Part shown: positions 1-7,912 of the stretch, piece after piece
Layout: the number at the start of each line of letters is the position of its first letter
Numbering within the stretch: the first letter of the stretch is position 1
DNA from: CAYMCQ01 sp964389025
GTDB lineage: Bacteria > Verrucomicrobiota > Verrucomicrobiia > Limisphaerales > CAYMCQ01
NCBI GenBank assembly: GCA_964389025.1
Contig: CAYMCQ010000053.1
Location: 1 to 29,689, forward strand
Direction: 5' to 3'
Length of the DNA stretch: 29,689 bases
The notes under the pieces: generated by a model
The model's input: only the letters and a program-made list of their open reading frames with translations
Databases searched by the model: none
Told to the model about the DNA's origin: nothing
Position numbers and translations under genes: made by a program

Positions 1-45
1 TTCCACGACGCCCTAACTTGATTTTTTAGTCAGGGCGTCGTGGAA
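1..45. repeat. Perfect 14-bp inverted repeat at the rsmI stop
   Basis: Bases 1-14 (TTCCACGACGCCCT) are the exact reverse complement of bases 32-45, with a 17-base loop. The right arm encodes the last codons of rsmI and the TGA stop lies at its edge. For minus-strand transcription this could be a terminator hairpin, but any U-tract would fall outside the window. It could equally be a dispersed palindromic repeat like others further on. Confidence 0.7.
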
Positions 46-740
46 CTCCGCCCTCCGATGAGAACCACAAACTCGCCTTTCAATATCCGTTTCTTGACAA
101 CCTCCAGTAACTCGGTCGCTTTGCCGCGCAAAAACTCTTCGAACTTCTTCGTCAGTTCGCGCGCCAGCACAACTTCGCGTTCAGGAAAAATTACGTTCAA
201 CTCTTCCAGAAGCTTTTCTATGCGATATGGTGACTCATACAGAACAAGTGTGCCGGAAAATTCTTTCAACGATTCAAGTTGCTTACGCCGTTGACCGGAT
301 TTGTGCGGCAGAAAGCCGATGAAATGGAATTCATCCGTCGGCAGGCCGCTCGCGGTCAGGGCGGCGATGAGCGCGCACGCGCCCGGGACTGGCTCGACGC
401 GGAATCCGGCTTTCACTGCCGCTTGCACGACGCGCCCGCCGGGATCGCTGATACCCGGCGTGCCGGCGTCCGTGACGAGCGCGACTTTTTCGCCGCGACG
501 CAATCGCTCCAGAATTTCCTCGCTTCGTTTGGCCTCATTGAATTTGAAATAGCTGATGAGCGGTTTGGAGATTTCAAAATGCCGTAGCAATTGTCCCGTG
601 CGCCGCGTGTCTTCCGCTGCGATGACGTCGCACTCCTTGAGCACACGCAACGCGCGCAGCGTGATGTCCTCAAGATTACCGATGGGCGTTGCGACCAGAT
701 AAAGTGTGCTCTGGGTAAACGGCGGAGGGTCGTGTTCCAT
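30..740 (-). CDS. rsmI: 16S rRNA (cytidine-2'-O)-methyltransferase RsmI
   Basis: This is an SAM-dependent methyltransferase that 2'-O-methylates C1402 in the decoding centre of 16S rRNA. The tetrapyrrole-methylase fold shows near the N-terminus as LYLVATPIGNLEDITLRAL, followed by the family signatures AEDTRRTGQLL, TDAGTPGISDPG and PVPGACALIAAL. FHFIGFLPHKSGQR and LYESPYRI complete the pattern. At about 236 residues it lacks the longer C-terminal tail of some homologues, which is within the normal range. I chose the ATG at 740 because the alignable domain begins shortly after it. A TTG at 749 that overlaps the symporter stop is the alternative. The gene follows the symporter gene with almost no gap, so co-transcription is likely. 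Confidence 0.93.
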   Translation of the reverse strand: MEHDPPPFTQSTLYLVATPIGNLEDITLRALRVLKECDVIAAEDTRRTGQLLRHFEISKPLISYFKFNEAKRSEEILERLRRGEKVALVTDAGTPGISDPGGRVVQAAVKAGFRVEPVPGACALIAALTASGLPTDEFHFIGFLPHKSGQRRKQLESLKEFSGTLVLYESPYRIEKLLEELNVIFPEREVVLARELTKKFEEFLRGKATELLEVVKKRILKGEFVVLIGGRSSTTP

Positions 741-745
741 CTTCG

Positions 746-2059
746 TCAACTGGAAGCCACCCGCTCATCCACGATGCATGCGGTCACGACGTCGGCGCTC
801 ACGTTCAAAACAGTCCGCGCCATGTCCAGCAAGCGGTCTATGCCAAGGATCAACGCGATTCCATCCGGCGGCAATCCAAACTGTGACAGCAATCCAACGA
901 TCAATGGCAATGACGCGCCCGGAACGCTGGCCACAGCGACCGCCGTCAAAACGGCCATCAGGAGCAGCGTGAGTTGTTTCGCAACGCTCAACTCAATTCC
1001 ATACACCTGCGCCACGAACAAGACGACACAGCCCTCATACAAAGCTGTTCCGCTCATGTTCATGGTCGCGCCCAGCGGCAAAACAAAGCCGGCCGTGCCT
1101 GGCGAGACACCGAGATTCTCCCGCGTGACCTGAATAGTGGTCGGCAATGTCGCGCTGCTTGAACTGGTGGAGAAAGCCGTGACCATGATTGTGCGAATCG
1201 CGCGGAAGAAGACCCTTGGTGAACGCCGCGAGAATAATTTCAGCATCAGCGACATCGTTCCGAACAAATGAAGCGCCATCACCAGCAGAACGCCGACCGC
1301 AAATTTCAGCAACGCGGCCAGAAATTCGATGCCCAGCTTGATGACCACGCTGGCAAGCAGCGCGGCCACGGCGTAAGGCGCGAGCTGCAGCGCGAACTGC
1401 ACAATCCGTGTCATGAGGTCGTTCGCGATTTGCAGTCCGGATTGCAGCCGTTGCTGTTCCACTGTGGGCAAACAGGTGCCGGCCGAGCCAAGCAACAGCG
1501 CAAAAAGGATGAGTGGCAGCATGTCTCCGATGCGATTCGGGTCACTGCCGACAACGCCCAGCAATAGGTTGCGCGGCATAAACTTGTCAACAACACCTTT
1601 GAAACTCAGTGGCGGCTGCTGTTCGGCTTTGGTTTGTAGCGCCTGGGCGGAACTTTTGAATTCTTCAGTTAATTTTACTCGCGTTTCTTCATTGATGCTC
1701 GCGCCCGGCTTGACCAGGTTCATCATCGCCAGCCCAAGTGCGACGCCTATCGCCATATTCATTCCAAACAGCAAGAATGTCCGTCCGGCCAGCGGCCCGA
1801 GTTTTTCCAAGCGGCCAAGCTGCAACACTCCCAACGCGAGCGAGGCGAAGACAAGTGGCACCACGACAAAGAAAAGCAATCGCAGAAAAATTTGCCCGAA
1901 CGGATCGAGCGCCTCCACGGAGAGCCAGTTCGCGGAACGGGCGATTTGCGGGCTTGCAGCCACAGCCCACCGAGCCAGCAACCCGAAAACAAGGCCGCAT
2001 ACGAGACCCCACATGATACGCGTGGCAAGTCGATCCGAGGCGTTCTTGAGTGTGGTCAC
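746..2059 (-). CDS. Dicarboxylate/amino acid:cation symporter (DAACS family, GltP/DctA-like)
   Basis: This is an inner-membrane elevator-type secondary transporter that probably imports aspartate, glutamate or C4-dicarboxylates with Na+ or H+. The 437 residues contain about eight hydrophobic segments. The serine-rich HP1 motif is at 297-303, the NMxGT motif at 334-338 and the PGA hairpin of HP2 at 380-382. The TM8 signature runs from about 408 and retains D412, R415, N419 and D423, equivalent to GltPh D394, R397, N401 and D405. Arginine at 415 favours acidic substrates. Position 336 is Ser where the family nearly always has the Na+-site Asp (GltPh D312). The start is GTG at 2059 with no clear Shine-Dalgarno. 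It is immediately followed by rsmI. Confidence 0.9.
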   Translation of the reverse strand: MTTLKNASDRLATRIMWGLVCGLVFGLLARWAVAASPQIARSANWLSVEALDPFGQIFLRLLFFVVVPLVFASLALGVLQLGRLEKLGPLAGRTFLLFGMNMAIGVALGLAMMNLVKPGASINEETRVKLTEEFKSSAQALQTKAEQQPPLSFKGVVDKFMPRNLLLGVVGSDPNRIGDMLPLILFALLLGSAGTCLPTVEQQRLQSGLQIANDLMTRIVQFALQLAPYAVAALLASVVIKLGIEFLAALLKFAVGVLLVMALHLFGTMSLMLKLFSRRSPRVFFRAIRTIMVTAFSTSSSSATLPTTIQVTRENLGVSPGTAGFVLPLGATMNMSGTALYEGCVVLFVAQVYGIELSVAKQLTLLLMAVLTAVAVASVPGASLPLIVGLLSQFGLPPDGIALILGIDRLLDMARTVLNVSADVVTACIVDERVASS

Positions 2060-2139
2060 GGCTTAGAAGTAACGCAAACGGCGCTGTTCTGTCCATGGCA
2101 GAATGGGTTCTGCGGAAGCGATCAGCAGATCAACTTACA

Positions 2140-2913
2140 TTATTTGCTGATTCCCCGCTCGCTCGCGCGAACAAATTGAATCAAGTGCTGAATTTCCGGA
2201 AGCGACGGCAACTCTTTTTCGATTTTCGCCAACGCATTTGAAATCGTCAGTCCTTCGCGGAAAAGAATTTTGTAGGCGGAGCGCAACGCGGCTTGCGCTT
2301 CTTCGGTAATGCCGTTGCGTTCCATGCCGACTTTGTTGATGGTGCGTGTCTCGGCGGGATTTCCATCAGCCATCATGAATGGCGGCACGTCCTGCACGAC
2401 TTTCGAGCAGCCGCCGACGATTGCCATTTTCCCGATGCGACAAAATTGATGAACCGCCGCCAGTCCGCCGATAATGGCGTAATCCTCGACAGTCACATGT
2501 CCCGCCAGCGTGGCGACGTTCGACATGATGATGTGATTGCCAAGCGTGACGTTGTGCGCGACATGCGAATAGGCGAGAAGATTGTTGTTTGAGCCGACAC
2601 TCGTGACTTCACCGTCGCCAGTCGCGCTGTGGATGGTGACGTATTCGCGGAAGGTGTTGTTGTCGCCGATTTGCGTTCGCGTGACGCCGCCTTTCCATTT
2701 CAGGTCCTGTGTTTTCAACCCGATGCTCGCGAATGGGAAAATTTCGTTTCCTTTGCCAAGTGTTGTGTTGCCGTCAATGACGACGTGCGAATGGAGTTTG
2801 CAATTTTCACCGAGCGAAACGTGTTCACCAACGATGCAGTAAGGACCGATGTCGCAAGTCGGCCCGATATTCGCCTTCGGATGAATGATTGCCGCCGGAT
2901 GAATCGAGGCCAT
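2140..2913 (-). CDS. lpxA: Acyl-ACP--UDP-N-acetylglucosamine O-acyltransferase LpxA
   Basis: LpxA catalyses the first step of lipid A synthesis, moving a 3-hydroxyacyl chain from ACP to the 3-OH of UDP-GlcNAc in the cytoplasm. The 257-residue length is close to the usual 262. The N-terminal two thirds is a hexapeptide-repeat left-handed beta helix, with repeats such as IHPAAI, IGPTCD and LGNHII. The catalytic His is seen in YSHVAHN (H120, equivalent to E. coli H125). The C-terminal helical part follows ADGNPAETRTINKVGMER. The ATG at 2913 lies six bases downstream of the lpxC/fabZ stop, indicating one operon and successive pathway steps. Confidence 0.96.
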   Translation of the reverse strand: MASIHPAAIIHPKANIGPTCDIGPYCIVGEHVSLGENCKLHSHVVIDGNTTLGKGNEIFPFASIGLKTQDLKWKGGVTRTQIGDNNTFREYVTIHSATGDGEVTSVGSNNNLLAYSHVAHNVTLGNHIIMSNVATLAGHVTVEDYAIIGGLAAVHQFCRIGKMAIVGGCSKVVQDVPPFMMADGNPAETRTINKVGMERNGITEEAQAALRSAYKILFREGLTISNALAKIEKELPSLPEIQHLIQFVRASERGISK

Positions 2914-2919
2914 AGGTTC

Positions 2920-4263
2920 TCACGCTTCGCCCAGCATGAAGGTAACGCTCGCTTCGCTGACCACTTCATCGTTCACCTTGCAAACGCCTTTGGCCTTGCC
3001 GATTTTGCCCCGGATTTTTGCAAGCTCGACATCAATCACCAGCACGTCTCCGGGACGCACAGGTTTGCGCCACTTGACATCCTCGGCGGACATGAAGAAC
3101 GCAAGCTGGCCTGCGCCCGTGATTTTTTTTAGCATGAGAATTCCGGCGACTTGCGCGATGGCTTCGAGTTGCAGCACGCCGGGCATGATGGGATGGCCGG
3201 GAAAATGTCCCTGAAAGTAGCCTTCGTTGATGGAAATGTTTTTGATGGCGACGATGTGGTTGCCGTCAATCTTCGTGACGCGATCCACCATCAGGAACGG
3301 ATAGCGGTGCGGCAACAACTGCATGATTTGCTCGACGTCCATGCCGGTGCCGTCGCCCTGGGTTTGCGCGCTGGAAGGAGTCCCTTCAGTCATAGTTGGA
3401 GGCGGCGCAAAGGTCATCGCCGCTTTGAGGGGTTTGTTCATCTGCGCGCTGATGCGCCGCACCAGTTCGCAATTCGCCGCGTGGCTCGGCTTTACCGCGA
3501 TCAAATGGCCATGCAACGGGCGGCCAAGCAGCGAAAGGTCGCCGACAATGTCCAGCATCTTGTGGCGGACAAATTCGTTCGGGTAACGCAGCGGCTCGCT
3601 GGTGAGCACAGCATCATCGCGAATTACGACGGCGTTTTCCAAACTGCCGCCCTTGATCAAACCATTCTTGATGAGGTATTCAATCTCCTCAAAAAAACAA
3701 AACGTCCGCGCCTGTGACAGTTCCTTTTCCCACGATTTGGGCGTGACATCCAGACTGTAGTGTTGGGTAAAGCGTCCCTGCTGATCTGTGCTGGTGCAGG
3801 TGATTTTGAAATTTTCATCGGGGAAAATAGACATCACGGTTTCACCCATTTCGAATTCGATGGGCGCGGCGATATTGTAAGCCTCGCGTTTTTCCGCCAG
3901 TGGAACCGTGCCCGCCGATTGAATCATCCGGCAATACTCGCGCGAGCTGCCGTCGGCAATGGGCGGTTCGTTCGAGTCAAGCTCAACGATCGCGTTGTCA
4001 ATTCCGCAGCCGGCGAACGCCGCGAGGACGTGCTCGACGGTGTGGATTTTCACGTTGCCTTTGGCAAGCGTGGTGGAGCGGTTGTTTTCCAGGACGTGCT
4101 CGACGCGCGCTTCGATTTCGGGTTTGCCTTCGAGGTCAACGCGCCGGAAGCGGATGCCGCTGTTCGCAGGCGCGGACAGGAAAGTCATGTTTACGCGGTT
4201 GCCGCTGTGCAGTCCCACGCCCGAAAAGCTGACTGGGCGATTGATTGTGTGCTGTTGTGACAC
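2920..4263 (-). CDS. lpxC/fabZ: Bifunctional UDP-3-O-acyl-GlcNAc deacetylase / 3-hydroxyacyl-ACP dehydratase (LpxC-FabZ fusion)
   Basis: This is a two-domain fusion. Residues 1-284 are LpxC, the Zn2+ deacetylase that commits UDP-acyl-GlcNAc to lipid A. The Zn ligands are visible in HTVEHVLAAF (H78) and HKMLDIVGD (H234, D238), and the late active-site His is H261 in KPSHAAN. A Pro/Thr/Gln-rich linker of about 20 residues leads to FabZ (about 305-447), a hot-dog dehydratase that makes trans-2-enoyl-ACP. FabZ shows LPHRYPFLMVDR, GHFPGHP (catalytic H353) and LQLEAIAQ (E367). The start is GTG at 4263, giving the family's usual N-terminus TINRPVSFSGVGLHSG. The fusion is known in Bacteroidetes and in some Verrucomicrobia. 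lpxA follows after six bases. Confidence 0.96.
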   Translation of the reverse strand: MSQQHTINRPVSFSGVGLHSGNRVNMTFLSAPANSGIRFRRVDLEGKPEIEARVEHVLENNRSTTLAKGNVKIHTVEHVLAAFAGCGIDNAIVELDSNEPPIADGSSREYCRMIQSAGTVPLAEKREAYNIAAPIEFEMGETVMSIFPDENFKITCTSTDQQGRFTQHYSLDVTPKSWEKELSQARTFCFFEEIEYLIKNGLIKGGSLENAVVIRDDAVLTSEPLRYPNEFVRHKMLDIVGDLSLLGRPLHGHLIAVKPSHAANCELVRRISAQMNKPLKAAMTFAPPPTMTEGTPSSAQTQGDGTGMDVEQIMQLLPHRYPFLMVDRVTKIDGNHIVAIKNISINEGYFQGHFPGHPIMPGVLQLEAIAQVAGILMLKKITGAGQLAFFMSAEDVKWRKPVRPGDVLVIDVELAKIRGKIGKAKGVCKVNDEVVSEASVTFMLGEA

Positions 4264-4284
4264 CGGCGAAATTAAACAAGCGAC

Positions 4285-4452
4285 TCAAGGAGTTTGCAAG
4301 CGCACTGATTTGGTTTTCGACAACAATTCAGCCGTCATGACCAGATAGATTAAAAAATTCGCGCCGTTCAGAACTAGGACGACACAATACAAAATGGTTC
4401 CGACAAAATTCATGGCATCGTCGGCGGGTAGACATTCATGTTGGCGCGTCAT
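4285..4452 (-). CDS. Possible small membrane protein, unrecognised
   Basis: This short ORF of 55 residues lies in the gap between lpxC/fabZ and the divergent gene at 4532. The ATG at 4452 has a weak AGGT a few bases upstream, and a second ATG at 4413 would give about 42 residues. The protein contains one strongly hydrophobic stretch (VGTILYCVVLVLNGANFLIY) followed by a short polar and basic tail, which suggests a single-pass membrane peptide. I do not recognise a family. It lies 21 bases upstream of lpxC and could be co-transcribed with it. It may also be chance coding in a 267-base intergenic region, which otherwise shows nothing definite. Confidence 0.3.
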   Translation of the reverse strand: MTRQHECLPADDAMNFVGTILYCVVLVLNGANFLIYLVMTAELLSKTKSVRLQTP

Positions 4453-4531
4453 TTTACCTGCGGGTTTAGTCGAACATTTTCTAAAACTTTGCGCTTTATC
4501 GGCGACCGGATTTGTGATACAGGGATAAATC

Positions 4532-5260
4532 ATGGAAGCCGCTTCCACCAGTGTCGGGTTCATCGTTTGGGGCATTGACCACGCTCCCTACGGCCCGATC
4601 GAGTTGCCGACGCTCGTGGACTGGATCAAGGACGAGCGCGTGACCGCGAACACGTGGATTTTTTCCGAGAGCCAGGACAACTGGCAACAGGCCGCGCAAA
4701 TTCCCGAGTTGCAAATGTTCTTCCGCCTGAAATCTTCCGGCGCTTCTGCCGCTGCGCCCAAAGCGGGGCGGGGTGTTTCTGAAAAAACCGCGTTTGCCGT
4801 CAAGCCCGCCGCTCTGCGTCGCATCAAGGCTTTTGCCGATTTCAAAGAAGAGGACGTCGAGCAATTCATCAGGTTCATGGAAGTCATGCGCGTCGCGCAA
4901 TGGACGCAAATCGTGACGCAAGGCGACCACGGCGACGCGATGTTTCTTGTCCTCGAAGGTGAACTGCGCGTGCGGTTGATGATTGACGGCAAGGAAAAAA
5001 TCCTGGCGACGCTCGGCATCGGGGAATTTTTTGGCGAAATGTCCTTGTTCGACCAGGGGCCGCGTTCCGCCGACGTTGTCGCGAATCACGACAGCCTGCT
5101 TCTGAAGATTTCTTCTGACGCGTTTGGCAATCTCACTCGCGAGGCGCCGAAACTCGCGTCACCGTTTCTGCTTGCCATTGGCCGGACCCTCACAGCGCGC
5201 ATCCGCGCGGACAACAAACGCTACAAGGATTCCATCAGCTTCGCTGGCGTGTCGCGCTAA
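4532..5260 (+). CDS. GYF_2-like plus cyclic nucleotide-binding domain protein
   Basis: A 242-residue cytoplasmic protein with two recognisable parts. Residues about 9-65 resemble the GYF_2/DUF4339 domain: YGPIELPTLVDWIKDERV, then a conserved tryptophan in SQDNWQQAAQIPEL. After an Ala-rich linker, residues about 95-220 form a cNMP-binding beta barrel. Its phosphate-binding cassette FGEMSLFDQGPRSADVV keeps the Gly-Glu pair and the Arg expected to contact the cyclic phosphate. There is no C-terminal HTH, so it is not a Crp-type regulator. The role is probably a nucleotide-responsive interaction module, with partner unknown. The ATG at 4532 has AGGG eight bases upstream. It is divergent from the lpxC operon and convergent with clpC. 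Confidence 0.85.
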   Translation: MEAASTSVGFIVWGIDHAPYGPIELPTLVDWIKDERVTANTWIFSESQDNWQQAAQIPELQMFFRLKSSGASAAAPKAGRGVSEKTAFAVKPAALRRIKAFADFKEEDVEQFIRFMEVMRVAQWTQIVTQGDHGDAMFLVLEGELRVRLMIDGKEKILATLGIGEFFGEMSLFDQGPRSADVVANHDSLLLKISSDAFGNLTREAPKLASPFLLAIGRTLTARIRADNKRYKDSISFAGVSR

Positions 5261-5292
5261 AAAAACGCCAACTGCTTTCGCGATTGGCGTTT
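5260..5292. terminator. Convergent (bidirectional) terminator
   Basis: Bases 5263-5271 (AAACGCCAA) pair perfectly with 5284-5292 (TTGGCGTTT). Read on the minus strand the stem is followed by a U-run from the A-tract at 5260-5265. On the plus strand the trailing Ts are weaker. It sits in the 48-base gap between the convergent stops at 5260 and 5309. Confidence 0.75.
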
Positions 5293-5308
5293 GTGAAAAC
5301 CAAGCGGG

Positions 5309-7810
5309 TTAGCTGGCGACCGCTCCTTCCGCAGCAGCTTTCTGCTTGAACACAAGCTTGTCGCCTTCCGTCGTGACGGAAATCGGCTCGCCGGGGTGCA
5401 GGCTGCCTTTGAGAATTTCCTCCGCGAGCGGGTCTTCGAGAAAACGTTCGACGGAACGGCGCATCGGGCGCGCGCCATACATCGGGTCGTAACCTTTTTC
5501 GACGAGAAAATCCTTCGCCTTATCGTCCAGTTCCAGCAAAATGTTTTTGCTCTTGAGCCGCCCCATGACTTTGGAAATCTCGATGCCGAGAATTTGAACC
5601 AAGTCGGTCTTGACCAGCGCGCGGAACACGATGACGTCGTCAAGGCGATTCAAAAACTCCGGCCTGAAAGTTTTCTTTGCTTCGTCCATGATGTTGTCCC
5701 GCATCTTCTCGTAGCTGTCCTCGTCGCGGATCGGCGAGAAGCCCATCGTGCTCTGCTTCTTGATCGTGTCCGAGCCGACGTTTGAAGTCATCAGGATGAT
5801 CGTGTTGCGGAAATTCACGATGCGGCCAACGTTGTCAGTCAACTTGCCTTCTTCGAGAATTTGCAAAAGCATGTTCCAAACGTCCGGATGTGCCTTTTCA
5901 ATTTCGTCGAACAGCACGACAGAGTAGGGGCGGCGGCGAACTTGTTCTGTCAACTGGCCGCCTTCTTCGTAACCAACATATCCCGGCGGCGAACCGACGA
6001 GCCGCGAGACGTTGAACTTTTCCATGTATTCGCTCATGTCGAGTTGGATGAGCGATTTGGTGTCGCCGAACATTTGTTCCGCGAGAGATTTCGCGAGTAG
6101 AGTTTTTCCAACGCCAGTTGGACCAAGCAGTGCGAACGTGCCGATTGGCCGTCGTGGGTCTTTCAAATCTGCGCGAGTCCGGCGGTGCGCTTTGCAAATC
6201 GCGCGGACAGCTTCGGTCTGGCCGATGACGACCTTGGCCATCTCATCTTCCATCTTCATCAACCGGCTGGCTTCGCCCTGTTCCATGCGTTGAAGCGGAA
6301 TGCCAGTCCATTTCGAAACGACGTGCATGATGTCGTCTTCGTCCACGACGACGCGTTTTTCCTCGCGGTTCGCGCGCCACGAGGCAAGGACGGCTTCCAT
6401 CTTTTCCTTCGTGTGTTTTTCCTTGTCGCGCATCGAGGCCGCGCCTTCGAAATCCTGGTTTTTGATCGCACGTTCCTTTTTCGTCTTGATCTCTTCAATC
6501 TCGGCTTCGAGACCTTTGACTTCAGGCGGGCGGGTCATCGTGCCAATGCGCGCACGCGAGCCGGCTTCATCCATCAAATCAATCGCTTTGTCCGGCAGAT
6601 AACGGTCGGTGATGTAGCGGTCGGAAAGTTTCACCGACGCTTCAAGGGCCTTCTCTGTGAACTCGGCCTTGTGATGCTCTTCGTATTTGTGGCGAAGGCC
6701 CTTCAATATCTCAATCGCATCGTCAATAGAAGGCGCCTCGACTTTAACGGATTGGAAACGACGCTCCAGCGCGGCATCCTTCTCGATGTATTTGCGATAC
6801 TCGTTGAGCGTGGTCGCGCCGATGCACTGCAACTCGCCCCGGCTCAACGCCGGCTTGATGATATTTGACGCGTCCATCGTGCCTTCGGCTGAACCCGCGC
6901 CGACGATGGTGTGCAACTCGTCAATAAACAGCATGATGTTCTTCGAGCGGCGAATCTCGTCCATGACAGCCTTGATGCGTTCCTCGAACTGGCCGCGATA
7001 CTTCGTGCCGGCGACCATCAACGCGAGGTCCAGCGTGATGACGCGTTTGTCGCGGAGAATTTCCGGCACGTTGCCTTTGGCAATTTCCTGAGCAAGACCT
7101 TCGACGATGGCCGTCTTGCCGACGCCAGCTTCGCCAAGCAGAACCGGATTATTTTTCGTGCGGCGGCAAAGGATTTGGATGACGCGCTCGATCTCATTCT
7201 TGCGACCAATGACCGGATCCATCTCGCCTTTGCGCGCGATGTCGGTCAGGTCGCGGCCAAAAGCCTTGAGAGCGGGCGTTTTGATCTCGCCTTTCTTCTC
7301 GGGCGCGGCAGGTTTTTCAGGCGCGCCGGCTTCGGCGCTGGCTTCTTCGTGCGCGGCAAAATTTGGATCAAGCTCTTTCAAAATTTCCTGTCGTGTCTGT
7401 TCGATGTCCACGTCGAGATTTTTCAGCACACGCGCTGCCACACCGTCGCCTTCGCGCAACAAACCCAAAAGAATATGTTCTGTGCCGACATAAGTGTGGT
7501 TCAACGCCTTCGCCTCCTTGGCGGCGAGCGCGAGGACTTTTTTCACGCGCGGCGTGTAGGGGATGTTACCCATCATCTTCTGGTCGGGGCCGGTGCCGAC
7601 TTGTTTCTCGACTTCCATGCGCACCGTTTCGAGATCGAGCCCCATTTTTTGAAGCACGTTGACGGCGACACCCTGGCCGAGCTTGATGAGGCCAAGCAAA
7701 AGATGTTCGGTGCCTACGAAATTGTGGTTGAAGCGGTCAGCTTCCTTCCGCGCCAGCGCCAGCACCTGCTGCGCGCGCGGAGTGAAGTTGTTCATGGATT
7801 CTTCGTTCAT
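5309..7810 (-). CDS. clpC: ATP-dependent Clp protease ATP-binding subunit ClpC
   Basis: A Hsp100 AAA+ unfoldase that feeds substrates to ClpP. In order there are two Clp_N repeats (about 8-145), AAA1 with Walker A GEAGVGKT (226-233) and Walker B LFIDE (294-298), and a UVR-type middle segment (about 434-470). AAA2 has Walker A GPTGVGKT (563-570) and Walker B VLFDE (632-636), followed by a ClpB-type D2-small domain. The MGF tripeptide at 689-691 sits where the ClpP-docking loop (VGF/IGF) lies. The two-repeat N domain and short UVR-bearing middle domain mark ClpC rather than ClpB. ATG 7810 gives 833 residues; ATG 7795, giving MNNFTPRAQQ, is an equally credible start. It lies downstream of mcsA-mcsB, its expected adaptors. 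Confidence 0.96.
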   Translation of the reverse strand: MNEESMNNFTPRAQQVLALARKEADRFNHNFVGTEHLLLGLIKLGQGVAVNVLQKMGLDLETVRMEVEKQVGTGPDQKMMGNIPYTPRVKKVLALAAKEAKALNHTYVGTEHILLGLLREGDGVAARVLKNLDVDIEQTRQEILKELDPNFAAHEEASAEAGAPEKPAAPEKKGEIKTPALKAFGRDLTDIARKGEMDPVIGRKNEIERVIQILCRRTKNNPVLLGEAGVGKTAIVEGLAQEIAKGNVPEILRDKRVITLDLALMVAGTKYRGQFEERIKAVMDEIRRSKNIMLFIDELHTIVGAGSAEGTMDASNIIKPALSRGELQCIGATTLNEYRKYIEKDAALERRFQSVKVEAPSIDDAIEILKGLRHKYEEHHKAEFTEKALEASVKLSDRYITDRYLPDKAIDLMDEAGSRARIGTMTRPPEVKGLEAEIEEIKTKKERAIKNQDFEGAASMRDKEKHTKEKMEAVLASWRANREEKRVVVDEDDIMHVVSKWTGIPLQRMEQGEASRLMKMEDEMAKVVIGQTEAVRAICKAHRRTRADLKDPRRPIGTFALLGPTGVGKTLLAKSLAEQMFGDTKSLIQLDMSEYMEKFNVSRLVGSPPGYVGYEEGGQLTEQVRRRPYSVVLFDEIEKAHPDVWNMLLQILEEGKLTDNVGRIVNFRNTIILMTSNVGSDTIKKQSTMGFSPIRDEDSYEKMRDNIMDEAKKTFRPEFLNRLDDVIVFRALVKTDLVQILGIEISKVMGRLKSKNILLELDDKAKDFLVEKGYDPMYGARPMRRSVERFLEDPLAEEILKGSLHPGEPISVTTEGDKLVFKQKAAAEGAVAS

Positions 7811-7912
7811 AACTGATTCAAAATGCTATGAGTCGGCCAACTTGTCCAGCATGGACGAGACCACTGGCGAACGATGCGAAACCTTGTTCCAGCGCGAAAC
7901 AACCCTGGCCGC

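Noticed and set aside
6911..7816. Plus-strand frame of 301 codons opposite clpC
   Set aside because: It is a shadow of the ClpC N-terminal and AAA1 regions.
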